A DNA stretch of 64,000 nucleotides from an uncultured Clostridia bacterium (GTDB lineage Bacteria > Bacillota > Clostridia > Christensenellales > UBA3700): NCBI GenBank assembly GCA_948471525.1, contig CAOKSY010000003.1, positions 1 to 64,000 on the forward strand. Direction: 5' to 3'. The number at the start of each line of letters is the position of its first letter. Position 1 is the stretch's first letter. Positions 49,049-57,458 of the stretch are shown here, one piece after another. The notes under the pieces are model-generated. The model was not told where the DNA came from, searched no databases, and saw only the letters and a list, made by a program, of their open reading frames with translations. The translations under genes were made by a program, and so were the position numbers.

Positions 49049-49877
49049 AGATACCCGCGTGCTGACAATACAGGATTTTTCGTCCGTGGGACAATGCTCT
49101 ATCACCGCGGCGTTGCCTATAATCTCCGCGGCAGGCATAGAGACCGTCGCGTTGCCGACTGCCGTACTTTCGGCGCAGACAAGCAGTTTTGATAATTATA
49201 CTTATATAGATCTTCAGAGCGGAATAATGCCCGCGGCGGATCATCTGCTATCCGTAGGAATGGAATTCGATATCATTTATACAGGATATTTGGGGAAAAG
49301 CAATATCGTAAAGGACGTGGAAATAATATGCCGACGTTATCCCAATGCGTTCCTAGTGGTCGATCCTGCAATGGCGGAACACGGAAAACTTTATGACGGA
49401 ATAGGCGAAGAATACGTATCTGATATTACCCGTCTGTGTCAGAAAAGCAGCCTTGCTTTGCCCAACGTAAGCGAAGCCTGTATGATTGCAGGAATAGAAT
49501 ATACAGAAATACAGACCGAAGACAGCTTAATACAAATTGCGGCTCGATTGAATGATATTGGTATCAAAACTTTTGCGATAACAGGAATAAAAACCGCCGA
49601 AGGAATGAAAATGCTATACTCTCAGGATAGAAAGATCAAGACGATTGATATCGATGAAATCCAAGGACAGTTTTTCGGCAGCGGCGACGTATTTGCGTCA
49701 GCCGCAGTCGGCGCAATCGCCAACGGCTTAAACCTGGACGCCGCTCTGGAATTGGCGGCGGAGTTTACCCATAGATGCATTGAAATTACCGCTCGAGACA
49801 AAACGCATTTCTACGGGCTTAAATTCGAAAAAGCTATCCCCTATCTTATAGATAAATTGCAGCAATACCAACGGTGA
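49041..49877 (+). CDS. Pyridoxal/pyridoxamine kinase-like protein (PdxK/PdxY type)
   Basis: 278 aa from ATG 49041, with AAAGGAG upstream. Ribokinase-fold vitamin kinase: VLTIQDFSSVGQCSITAA at the start, TGYLGK, VDPAMAEHGKLY, LPNVSEACMIAG and the catalytic GSGDVFASAAVGA. It would phosphorylate the B6 vitamer brought in by the neighbouring ECF component. Hydroxymethylpyrimidine kinase is the main alternative, but the GYLG and GKLY features favour the PdxK/PdxY group. Confidence 0.88.
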   Translation: MNKDTRVLTIQDFSSVGQCSITAALPIISAAGIETVALPTAVLSAQTSSFDNYTYIDLQSGIMPAADHLLSVGMEFDIIYTGYLGKSNIVKDVEIICRRYPNAFLVVDPAMAEHGKLYDGIGEEYVSDITRLCQKSSLALPNVSEACMIAGIEYTEIQTEDSLIQIAARLNDIGIKTFAITGIKTAEGMKMLYSQDRKIKTIDIDEIQGQFFGSGDVFASAAVGAIANGLNLDAALELAAEFTHRCIEITARDKTHFYGLKFEKAIPYLIDKLQQYQR

Positions 49878-49954
49878 CGCTATGACTGATCGAGGGGCGG
49901 AGATTCGACTTTTTAAGTTTACAAATATATTCTACTGAGAGAAAATCCCGAATT

Positions 49955-50197
49955 TCAATTTCCGACCTTTGACTTAAACCAAGCGTATATCTCCCGTACG
50001 GTCATATTTTCGATCCCCAAAGTAGTCGGCGTGATCGAAAATTTTTTTCCGTCGGGCAACTCGCTCTCGGCAATTTCCACTTCGGCGTAACCGAGTTTTT
50101 CCAAAGTTACGTAATTCAAAAACCAATAACACACGCATATCAACAACATCACTATTATCACAAGCGTAATAAGCGTGCCCAATAAAGTTTTTATCAT
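49955..50197 (-). CDS. Small single-TM protein
   Basis: 80 aa. One N-terminal membrane segment (about 5-28) and a short outside or cytoplasmic domain ending VREIYAWFKSKVGN. No family recognised. Convergent with the kinase gene. Coding is plausible from length and composition only. Confidence 0.5.
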   Translation of the reverse strand: MIKTLLGTLITLVIIVMLLICVCYWFLNYVTLEKLGYAEVEIAESELPDGKKFSITPTTLGIENMTVREIYAWFKSKVGN

Positions 50198-50282
50198 AAA
50201 GTACCTATGTCCCCCTTTTCTATTTAATTATAGCGTAACGAAGAATTTTGTATACTGAGTATAAAATATTTTTCAAAATCAT

Positions 50283-50311
50283 TTGACAACAAAATCCCTA
50301 TATGCTAAAAT
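50283..50311 (+). promoter_or_regulatory. tRNA-Val promoter
   Basis: TTGACA (50283-50288), 17-nt spacer, TAAAAT (50306-50311). Confidence 0.85.
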
Positions 50312-50324
50312 CATAAAGCAGTAC

Positions 50325-50400
50325 GGAAGCTTAGCTCAGTTGGGAGAGCATCTGCCTTACAAGCAGAGGGTCATAGGTTCGAGCCCTATAGTTTCCACCA
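50325..50400 (+). tRNA. tRNA-Val (anticodon UAC)
   Basis: 76 nt with encoded CCA. Acceptor GGAAGCT/AGTTTCC; D arm AGCTCAGTTGGGAGAGC; anticodon stem TCTGC/GCAGA around CTTACAA (anticodon TAC); T arm with GGTTCGAGCCC. Its 3' end is the left boundary of the small accessory island. Confidence 0.96.
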
Positions 50401-50459
50401 AATCATAAGACTTGCCTTTCGCAAGAAAATAAATAAGAGAGCTTCCCCTCTCTTATTTT
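50395..50459. repeat. Island direct repeat, left copy (tRNA 3' tail plus terminator)
   Basis: 65 bp from the CCACCA end of the tRNA through CATAAGACTTGCC and a terminator hairpin AATAAGAGAG / CTCTCTTATTTTT. The right copy is at 52802-52866 with one mismatch seen. Confidence 0.9.
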
Positions 50460-50773
50460 TATTTTCTAAGTTTATAGGCGCGTCTTATTCTGTGTTCAAT
50501 TATTATGGCAGTCCGAATTCGTGACGCTCGCACAAGACGCATTTGCTTGCTCGCTATGCCGTCGCTTCGCTCCTTACGAGCCCTATAGTTTCCAACAATG
50601 TCGTTAAAGTTTGAACACTATTTTGTGTTCAAACTTTTCTTTTTATCAAGCACCCGACTAAGTAGCCAAAATCCTATGATTTGTCTGCTGTTCGTTTCAA
50701 ATTCGCTATTTGTGGGTAATACTTTTACGCATTGGTGTGCTATAATATTGTCAAACAAAAGGAGGTATTCACT
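50401..50773. other. Left part of island, tRNA-Val terminator and att-like fragment
   Basis: Holds the tRNA terminator (about 50430-50460) and, at 50577-50594, an 18-bp exact copy of the tRNA-Val 3' end (CGAGCCCTATAGTTTCCA). A -10-like TATAAT near 50742 may serve the XRE gene. No coding frame is credible. Confidence 0.6.
50577..50594 (+). repeat. 18-bp duplicate of the tRNA-Val 3' end (att-like)
   Basis: Identical to 50380-50397, then the two diverge (CAACA against CCACCA). Such copies mark integration events at tRNA 3' ends. Confidence 0.75.
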
Positions 50774-51379
50774 ATGGATATGCAAAAAATCGGGACATTT
50801 TTAGCCGAATTGCGTAAAGAAAGAAATCTTACACAAGACGAATTGGGCGAACAAATAGGTGTAACAAATAAAACGGTTTCACGTTGGGAAAACGGCAATT
50901 ATTTACCGCCCGCCGAAATGCTACAAATTTTAAGTGAATTATATGGTGTTAGCATTAACGAATTGCTTGCGGGCGGACGTTTGGACGAAAAACATTATAA
51001 AGAAAGAGCCGAAGAATATATTGTTACGGACTTAATGAAAAAAAGGAACGAAGCAATAAAGCGATTGACTGTTTCTTGTATTGTTGCCGCAATAACAATT
51101 CTTGCCGGTCTTTCGATAATTCTGTTGAGTGCTCTGCTTTCTGCACCTATTTGGTTAAAAATCGGTTGTATCGTTTTCTCGCTTATTATCATAATTCTCG
51201 GCATAGGCGTATGTTGCGTTTTGACTGTTGACGCTGGTGTATACGAATGCCCCGAGTGCGGCGAAAAGTTTGTGCCGTCGATGAAAGATTTTATTGGCGG
51301 CGCGCATATGTTGACAAGAAGAAAGTTGAAATGCCCAAAATGCGGCAAAAAAAATTTTTGTAAAAAAAGATTGAGTTAA
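50774..51379 (+). CDS. XRE-family regulator with membrane segments and C-terminal zinc ribbon
   Basis: 201 aa from ATG 50774 (MDMQKIGTFL), with AAAAGGAGG upstream. Residues 1-65 are a helix-turn-helix (LTQDELGEQIGVTNKTVSRWENG). Two hydrophobic helices (about 95-148) follow, then a zinc-ribbon-like tail with ECPECGEKFVP and KCPKCGKKNFCKKR. Membrane-linked XRE proteins of this layout are common in Clostridia. It may sense envelope stress or drugs; the target genes are unknown. Confidence 0.82.
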   Translation: MDMQKIGTFLAELRKERNLTQDELGEQIGVTNKTVSRWENGNYLPPAEMLQILSELYGVSINELLAGGRLDEKHYKERAEEYIVTDLMKKRNEAIKRLTVSCIVAAITILAGLSIILLSALLSAPIWLKIGCIVFSLIIIILGIGVCCVLTVDAGVYECPECGEKFVPSMKDFIGGAHMLTRRKLKCPKCGKKNFCKKRLS

Positions 51380-51683
51380 AATTCGTTTTAAGATATTACG
51401 CTCCACCATTAGTGAATAATACGAACCCACGCCAAAGTGAGTTCGTATTATTCTTTGAAAGAGATTACTTCGGCGTTTGCGTTGGAATGAATATAGCGTC
51501 GCCGGAACCGCCTACACCAACAGCGTGGAAAACACAAAAGCGTGATGAGAACGGCAACTTTACAAAATAGCGATAAAGGCACTTTGAGAGAAATCTCGGA
51601 GTGCCTTACTGTTTGCTTGAATAAATCTTTTATTTTTGATATAATGATTATACGATAAACAATAGTTTGTGAGAAGAACTTAT
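51380..51683. other. Intergenic region inside the island
   Basis: Contains a terminator (AATAATACGAAC / GTTCGTATTATT, about 51414-51455) after the XRE gene and a second hairpin AAGGCACT / AGTGCCTT near 51576-51607. The lnu-like gene promoter is at 51617-51645. A short frame ending DENGNFTK before 51571 could be the tail of a lost gene. Confidence 0.55.
51617..51645 (+). promoter_or_regulatory. Promoter of the lnu-like gene
   Basis: TTGAAT (51617-51622), 17-nt spacer, TATAAT (51640-51645). Confidence 0.8.
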
Positions 51684-52175
51684 ATGAATAGGAAAGAGAT
51701 AACAACAAAAGAAGATTTAATGACTATTATCAATTTATTAGAAAATGCAAACATAAAATATTGGATTGATGGTGGATGGGGTGTTGATATATTAGCAGGT
51801 AAACAAACACGAAATCATAGAGATATTGATGTAAATTTTGATGCACAACATACAGAAAAATTATTAAATCTACTTTTTGAATATGGATATAAAATAGATA
51901 CAGATTGGAAACCTGTTAGGATAGAACTATATAGCGAAAAATATGGATATTTGGATATTCATCCATTTATTTTGAATGAGGATGGAACTTCAAAACAAGC
52001 AGATTTAGAAGGTGGATTTTATGAATTTGAAAAAGACTTTTTTAGTAATGCCATTTTTGAAGGAAAAACAATTCCTTGCATATCCCTAAAAGGACAAAAA
52101 ATTTTCCATTCGGGATATGAGTTAAGAGATAAAGATAAGCAAGATATTGCAGTTCTTGAGAGTATATCAAAATAA
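51684..52175 (+). CDS. Lincosamide nucleotidyltransferase-like protein (Lnu(A) type)
   Basis: 163 aa, close to the 161 aa I recall for Lnu(A). Nucleotidyltransferase core: YWIDGGWGVDILAGKQTRNHRDIDVNFDAQHT, where the DID acidic pair binds metal, then YGYLDIHPFILNEDG, LEGGFYEF, PCISLKGQ and FHSGYELRDKDKQDI. The motif order and spacing match Lnu(A), which adenylylates lincomycin and clindamycin. Coding sequence is much more AT-rich than neighbours, a sign of transfer. Whether it confers resistance here is inference. Confidence 0.85.
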   Translation: MNRKEITTKEDLMTIINLLENANIKYWIDGGWGVDILAGKQTRNHRDIDVNFDAQHTEKLLNLLFEYGYKIDTDWKPVRIELYSEKYGYLDIHPFILNEDGTSKQADLEGGFYEFEKDFFSNAIFEGKTIPCISLKGQKIFHSGYELRDKDKQDIAVLESISK

Positions 52176-52218
52176 TTAAACAAATTTCAATTTAACGGAG
52201 AGTTATAAACGACCTATA

Positions 52219-52659
52219 ATGAATATCTATGAATTAGTGCCATATACCGACGCAGACCACGATAATTATATAAAGTGCCAAATGGACGCTTTTGAAAAGT
52301 ATATATTAGAGTTCTTTGGTGTTTGCGATATGGCTATTATGGAAAATCATTTGAAACAATTAAAACCTAATCTTCTTAAAATTGCAGTCAAAAATCAAAC
52401 CGCCGGGTATGTTTACTATAAAGAAGAAGATACAAAAATTATAGTAGATGTTTTTACATTGTTTCCTGAATATCGTAATAACGGATTAGGCTCTTTAATC
52501 TTGCAAGACTTTATTAAAAAGGCAAATGAATTAAATAAACCGATATTTTTGGATACTTTTAAGAGTAATCCTGCAAAGAATTTTTATGAAAGAAATGGCT
52601 TTGTCGTTGTGGACGAAAATTTCTCTCACTACATTTTGAGATATGGAAAAGTTATTTGA
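52219..52659 (+). CDS. GNAT-family N-acetyltransferase
   Basis: 146 aa. The acetyl-CoA motif A is LFPEYRNNGLGSLILQDFI (about 80-98), and the C-terminal FLDTFKSNPAKNFYERNGFVVV is typical of GNAT. The substrate is unknown; position 43 nt after the lnu-like gene inside the island suggests a cargo role, possibly drug or metabolite modification. AT-rich like its neighbour. Confidence 0.88.
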   Translation: MNIYELVPYTDADHDNYIKCQMDAFEKYILEFFGVCDMAIMENHLKQLKPNLLKIAVKNQTAGYVYYKEEDTKIIVDVFTLFPEYRNNGLGSLILQDFIKKANELNKPIFLDTFKSNPAKNFYERNGFVVVDENFSHYILRYGKVI

Positions 52660-52801
52660 TACGATAAATTTCAATTTAGCCTAGAATGGCTGATAAGACT
52701 AACTATCTTGTCAGTCATTTCTTGTGCCGAGCGACTTCTTTTGCAGTTTTGAGTCCCCGTGATTTTGTCTTTTATACGATTCTTACGGCACACGTTGTCG
52801 C

Positions 52802-52866
52802 CCACCAAATCATAAGACTTGCCTTTCGCAAGAAAATAAATAAGAGAGTTTCCCCTCTCTTATTTT
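52802..52866. repeat. Island direct repeat, right copy
   Basis: Repeats 50395-50459, starting with CCACCA and including the full terminator hairpin, although there is no tRNA body before it. It marks the right edge of the island. Confidence 0.9.
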
Positions 52867-52880
52867 ATTTATAAACTTTG

Positions 52881-53243
52881 TCAGCTGTCATAGTCGTAAG
52901 CAATTTTGTTTAATTTCTCGCCGCGCAAATTTTTGATATATCCGTCCTCAACTTTGCAATACCAACGAATATCCTTGTTTGGCAAATTCCTTAATAAGTA
53001 TTCGTCCGTGCAATCACTCTCTTCAACGACTTCCATATCTTTAATGTGAATAAAACACAAAATATCGTCTTTAATATCTTCCCACGTTTCTTCGCTCCAC
53101 GGCGTTGAATCTGTAAATATTACTTGAAAACTTCTAAATTCTATTTCCGCGTCAATAATAGTTCCCACCATATCCTTATATACACCGTACTTTTCATATT
53201 CGGGATTAGATACCAATATTTTTACCTTATCAAATAATTTCAT
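52881..53243 (-). CDS. Small protein of unknown function in two-gene AT-rich unit
   Basis: 120 aa from ATG 53243 with AGGAGG upstream (the longer frame overlaps the previous gene). It starts MKLFDKVKILVSNPEYEKYG, then VGTIIDAEIEFRSFQVIFTD, a beta-rich SH3-like pattern seen in DUF4926-type and immunity-like proteins. Its start overlaps the stop of the upstream gene by 4 nt (ATGA), so the two are a coupled unit. An immunity-like role is a guess. Confidence 0.6.
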   Translation of the reverse strand: MKLFDKVKILVSNPEYEKYGVYKDMVGTIIDAEIEFRSFQVIFTDSTPWSEETWEDIKDDILCFIHIKDMEVVEESDCTDEYLLRNLPNKDIRWYCKVEDGYIKNLRGEKLNKIAYDYDS

Positions 53244-53842
53244 TTTGCTTTTCCTCCTAGAAAAGTGTTGCATTTTAATTTGCCATTTGAAAAAACCATC
53301 CAAGCAGATTTAGCCGTATATATTTTACCGAAATTTTCTCCTCTTCCTTCAATATTCACAAATACATTTATTGCAACACCGTATTTTGTAATATCTCTAA
53401 TTTCATATTGTCCCAAACAATAACTTTCGACAACTTTGTTTTTTAAATATTCTAAAAACTCATTATCATTATCATAACCTAATGAACGAATCCAAGGTGT
53501 TTTATCTCTAAATAGCCAATCATCTTTACCTTCTGGACAAATCAGAGTGATATCATCTTCATTTGGCATAGGAATATCTATTTCCTTGCAATGACAATTA
53601 TAGTGATATAATCCGATCATATTTTTACTGTCATTTAATATCTGTTCGACGGAATACTCCATTGCCTCAGGCTTTTTATTTTTTTCATTAGCAAACCAAC
53701 ATTTATTTGCCGCAATACACTTCACGCAATGTTTTTGAGTTACCGAGCCTTGAATTCCGCTTTTGTAGTCAAAATCATCAATAACTTTGTCATTTAATTC
53801 GTCGACTACTTTTATCCAATCGTTAGACCAATCTACTATCAT
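53240..53842 (-). CDS. Cysteine-rich protein of unknown function, coupled to 52881 gene
   Basis: 200 aa from ATG 53842, with GAGGTG upstream. A possible zinc site is formed by CVKCIAANKC (about 42-51) and YHYNCHCKEI (about 82-91). The C-terminal part (LEYLKNKVVESYCLGQYEI ... KIYTAKSAWMVFSNGKLKCNT) resembles small DUF6883-like domains found at the end of phage-head or toxin-type proteins. AT-rich, unlike the chromosomal background. It could be the effector of a toxin/immunity-like pair, but nothing catalytic is obvious. Confidence 0.55.
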   Translation of the reverse strand: MIVDWSNDWIKVVDELNDKVIDDFDYKSGIQGSVTQKHCVKCIAANKCWFANEKNKKPEAMEYSVEQILNDSKNMIGLYHYNCHCKEIDIPMPNEDDITLICPEGKDDWLFRDKTPWIRSLGYDNDNEFLEYLKNKVVESYCLGQYEIRDITKYGVAINVFVNIEGRGENFGKIYTAKSAWMVFSNGKLKCNTFLGGKAK

Positions 53843-54017
53843 TATACACCTCAAAATAGTTATATCAACTAAATTCTATAGCAAAAATATAAATTGGCAA
53901 TAGTTTTATGACATTTTTTTTATTCTTTATGTTTTTATAAAAAATCAAATCCAGTATTTATATACAGGTAGTGCATGCTGTTTGATATTACTATCTGCAT
54001 TTATATACAGTCGACAA

Positions 54018-54051
54018 ACAAATAGCGCTGCCCCGAAGAGCAACGCTATCA
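54018..54051 (-). terminator. Terminator after the 1059-aa surface protein gene
   Basis: Minus strand ATAGCGTTGC / GCAGCGCTAT stem (one G.U) followed by TTTGTTTG. Confidence 0.7.
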
Positions 54052-54073
54052 ATAAAATAATTTAACAATAAGA

Positions 54074-57000
54074 TTATTTCTTCTTATCTACGGGTTTTGA
54101 AGTTTTTGCCGCGCCCGTCTTAGCTGTCGGCTTTGCCGTCGTTGCGGGCTTTGAAGTTTTTGCCGCGGTAGACTTTGTCGCGCTTGCTTTAGCGCTCGAT
54201 TTTGCTGTCGCTGACGCTTTGTTCGTCGACTTTGCCGTCGCAGGTTTGACCGCATTGGACTTAGCGCTTGTTTTTTCTGTCTCGGCAGATTTATCAGATT
54301 TTGCCGCTGTTACTTTTGCGCTCGGCTTTGCCGTCGCCGCCTGTTTTGTCGACTTCGCAGCTCCGGAATTAGCAACGGGTTTAGCGCTATTGACAAACGC
54401 ATCGGATTTTTGAGTTTTGGACGCGCTATTCTGTTTTACAGCCGCAGGTCTTTTTTCGGAAGCACTTACTGTTTTAGACGCATTGCCGCCTGCCGTCGCT
54501 TTTGCAGTCTTTTTCTTATTTTTGATCAAGAACCACCAAATTGCAAAACCAACTCCGCCAAGCGCGATTATGCCTACTATTATACCCACAGTAACGCCTA
54601 CATAACTCTTGGGCTCATCCGCACTGACAGTTCCGCCGTAAGCAAGATTGACGCCTAGTTTTTTATAATATTTCGCAGACTCCTCGGAGACAAATCTGAC
54701 TTCAAGCATATTGCTGTCGGACATATCGCTCTTTTTGATAGTGAGATTTCCTTTTTTGTATTCGCTAGAGTTGATGAGTCTGCCGTTTAATTGGACGGCT
54801 CCGATCACATATCCCTTGTCAGGCTGAATCTTATACGTAATAGAATCGCCGTCTACCGATATGATACCGCTTTTACCGTCGGCTGTAACTGTTCCGCCCG
54901 AACCGCCGTTTACGCTTGCATAGATATTCTTGGCGCTCTCTTTTACCGCCGGACTGGTGTTTTTGATCTGCACGATAGTAAACGGACTAAAAGACGTAAC
55001 TTGCGCGATCAAACCGTACTGAGTCACGATGACCGGTATCTCTTCCACTCCTGTGATCTTGCCGCTGCTGTCATGTTTGTAGTGATAGATCTTAAACGTC
55101 GTACCTGCGTCGTTCGCATCATAGCCCTCGGGGAAGCCGAACGATACTTGCATATAGCTGCCGTTGGGAACTTGACGTACGACTCCGCATACCTGCAAGT
55201 CGATCTCGTACGTGGACGAAGCGACAACGTCTCCGTTTTGCACTCCCATCTGATCAGTAAGCATATCATTCATTTGATCGGTTTCCGCGGTCTTGGTTGC
55301 GACAAGCATCAGCTGACTGCGCTGACTTTCCGCATAATATTTACCGTTTTCGTCTTTAAAATCCGTAACGGAAATATCCGAATTATCCAAAAGTTGAGGC
55401 GTGCCGAATACGTTCATATACAGTCTGCCGTCGTTGAAAACTTTACTGCACACAACGCTCTTTCCCTTGAACATATACATTACGGGATCGGGGACCTTGT
55501 GGCTCTTTTTACCTACGACGTTGCTCAACGTAAAATAATAACAAGCGTCACTGTGGATAAACATACGACTGGGAGTGAAAGTGAACGAAATTAAATTACT
55601 TCCCTCTTCCCATTTAAAATTCTCTATCTTTGCATTTTGATGAGCGATATCGTCGGACACTGAAGTAAAGAAATCTATACTTGCCGGACGTTCCTTATCC
55701 AAAAGCTCCAATTCATCGGTATATTTGATCTTGATGTCGTAAGTTCTATCATAAGGCCATGCGCCGGTATTGGACGGGTCGCCGAAACCGACGGGAGAAG
55801 GATTTTTATTATCCTTTACCAATTCGTTGTGATACGGCGCAGACGGCGTAGCTCTATTGATAGTCGCCTCATCGTAATATATTTTGTAGTTCTCACCAAA
55901 CGCAGATGTATTTAGAGTAGGCGCGCTGTCCATCAAGGCAAACTGCACGTATTCCCAACCCATATTTCTGACGACCGTTTCCGTATCAGTGATCAAATAG
56001 GGATACTCATCGGTGCCGTACTTATCTTTCATCGCTTGGTTTAATACGATCAAATTGTACCAATCGTACCAAGTAATCGTACCTTGTTCGTTGGCTTTGC
56101 CGCCTCTAAGAGACAGATATTTGCCTTCTTCCTCCAATTTCAACGCGCCTTTATCGCCATAAGATACATACAGATTTAATTGCGTATAATTTCCTTCGCC
56201 CACATATTCGCCTCTTATTGACAAACCGTTGGAGTCGGTGTCGTTGCCGTAATCGTAAGGTTTAAGCGCGGGATACTCCAACTTATGACCCGACGATGAT
56301 ACCGCTCCGTCTTCGAGGTGAGTTTCATTCATCGACTCGCCGCCGCAGAGAAGCCATTTTTTATTGGACGAAGAGTTGTAAGTAGGATCGACCATATACC
56401 ACTGCCCCTCTACGCGTACATAGTTCCACATATGCGGTTCGTAGACTTCGTCTCCGCTTCCGTCGGCATAGCCCTGAACACATACACAAGGTACGCCCAG
56501 TCTGTCCATTACCGCTTTAAAAGATTTTGCATAGCCTTCGCAGACCGATTCCTTATTTACGAGCGCGCCGTAAGACGTAAAGACAAACGGAGCTTTGTCG
56601 GTGTCAACGTTTCTGTCGCCTTCGACTTTCGTACCGAAGCCGTAGGTCACGTGGCTCGCAATATAATTGTTTACGTATTCTACCTGCTCCTTTACGGACG
56701 CCTTGTTCTTTGCTTCGTCGATTATCTTGCTCAATTCCGTTTCATAAGATTTGATCGCGGAATCGATAGCGCTCTCGCTGTTCAGATTTCCTCTGTATGT
56801 AGTAAGCGCTCTGCTCGTATCGAGGAATGCAACGTACTTGCCGTCGCTGTTTTTTCCCGCGCTGATAGAAGTCGAAAATAAATCGACGTAGAACAGATCG
56901 GGATGATCCATATAAAACGCGTCGCGTCCCGCGCCGTATGCCTCTGCCATAAACTTACTGCCGTTGACATAAGATTCGGCTTCTTCCTGACTGACGACGC

Positions 57001-57253
57001 TGTTGGCTATAAGATCGTATTGGAAAGATCCCTTCTTGAATTCGCCGTTATTCGCAAGAGTTTCGAAAGCTTTGTAAAATCGCTGTTCCATCGAATTGTC
57101 GATTAGCTGATCGTAAAAATACTTATAAGCGCCGTCATTGTCATCTTCGGCCAATGCTATGCCTCCGATCAAAAGTCCGGAACCTATAAACATAGCGATC
57201 AACATAACAAGCGACAGTATCAAAGCGCTCATGCGTTTTGTTAAAGATTTCAT
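54074..57253 (-). CDS. Exported transglutaminase-like protein with C-terminal membrane anchor and basic tail
   Basis: 1059 aa. Signal peptide (about 1-35, MSALILSLVMLIAMF). Transglutaminase-like core at 200-300 with Cys about 236 (SVCEGYAKSF), His about 273 (PHMWNYV) and Asp about 286 (VDPTYN). A long beta-rich region follows, then one membrane segment (about 885-912, VGIIVGIIALGGVGFAIWW). The last 140 residues are a low-complexity Ala/Lys/Thr/Ser tail with many KPTAK/KTSK units, which should be cytoplasmic. It may process or cross-link surface protein or peptidoglycan peptides. Confidence 0.82.
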   Translation of the reverse strand: MKSLTKRMSALILSLVMLIAMFIGSGLLIGGIALAEDDNDGAYKYFYDQLIDNSMEQRFYKAFETLANNGEFKKGSFQYDLIANSVVSQEEAESYVNGSKFMAEAYGAGRDAFYMDHPDLFYVDLFSTSISAGKNSDGKYVAFLDTSRALTTYRGNLNSESAIDSAIKSYETELSKIIDEAKNKASVKEQVEYVNNYIASHVTYGFGTKVEGDRNVDTDKAPFVFTSYGALVNKESVCEGYAKSFKAVMDRLGVPCVCVQGYADGSGDEVYEPHMWNYVRVEGQWYMVDPTYNSSSNKKWLLCGGESMNETHLEDGAVSSSGHKLEYPALKPYDYGNDTDSNGLSIRGEYVGEGNYTQLNLYVSYGDKGALKLEEEGKYLSLRGGKANEQGTITWYDWYNLIVLNQAMKDKYGTDEYPYLITDTETVVRNMGWEYVQFALMDSAPTLNTSAFGENYKIYYDEATINRATPSAPYHNELVKDNKNPSPVGFGDPSNTGAWPYDRTYDIKIKYTDELELLDKERPASIDFFTSVSDDIAHQNAKIENFKWEEGSNLISFTFTPSRMFIHSDACYYFTLSNVVGKKSHKVPDPVMYMFKGKSVVCSKVFNDGRLYMNVFGTPQLLDNSDISVTDFKDENGKYYAESQRSQLMLVATKTAETDQMNDMLTDQMGVQNGDVVASSTYEIDLQVCGVVRQVPNGSYMQVSFGFPEGYDANDAGTTFKIYHYKHDSSGKITGVEEIPVIVTQYGLIAQVTSFSPFTIVQIKNTSPAVKESAKNIYASVNGGSGGTVTADGKSGIISVDGDSITYKIQPDKGYVIGAVQLNGRLINSSEYKKGNLTIKKSDMSDSNMLEVRFVSEESAKYYKKLGVNLAYGGTVSADEPKSYVGVTVGIIVGIIALGGVGFAIWWFLIKNKKKTAKATAGGNASKTVSASEKRPAAVKQNSASKTQKSDAFVNSAKPVANSGAAKSTKQAATAKPSAKVTAAKSDKSAETEKTSAKSNAVKPATAKSTNKASATAKSSAKASATKSTAAKTSKPATTAKPTAKTGAAKTSKPVDKKK

Positions 57254-57284
57254 AAAACCTCCAATATATTTTTTATAATCACAG

Positions 57285-57300
57285 CTTCGTTAAAACGAAG
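57285..57300. other. Perfect palindrome in the leader of the 1059-aa gene
   Basis: CTTCGTT/AACGAAG around a 2-nt centre, just downstream of the -10 box; it could be an operator or a leader hairpin. Confidence 0.4.
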
Positions 57301-57308
57301 TTTTTAAT

Positions 57309-57337
57309 ATTATACTCTTTTTGTTTTGATTGCGCAA
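57309..57337 (-). promoter_or_regulatory. Promoter of the 1059-aa surface protein gene
   Basis: Minus-strand TTGCGC (57332-57337), 17-nt spacer, TATAAT (57309-57314). Confidence 0.7.
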
Positions 57338-57458
57338 CCTTTTTATCTCATAATCCGACATCGATCTGCGCATACCTTGGCAGTATACGATAGGCGGAAA
57401 ATTTATTGAAGATATTAGCCGACCCAGTGCTTATTTTGCGATAAATTATTCTCTGAGA

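Noticed and set aside
51480..51571. Short frame ending DENGNFTK as a gene remnant
   Set aside because: Too short to assign to a family; kept only as a remark in the intergenic entry.
52686..52874. 62-codon frame at the right edge of the island
   Set aside because: It runs through the direct repeat and terminator hairpin and has no ribosome site.
53956..54010. Direct repeat ATTTATATACAG twice upstream of the AT-rich pair
   Set aside because: Only 12 bp in AT-rich DNA, two copies; could be chance and no array or att structure is evident.
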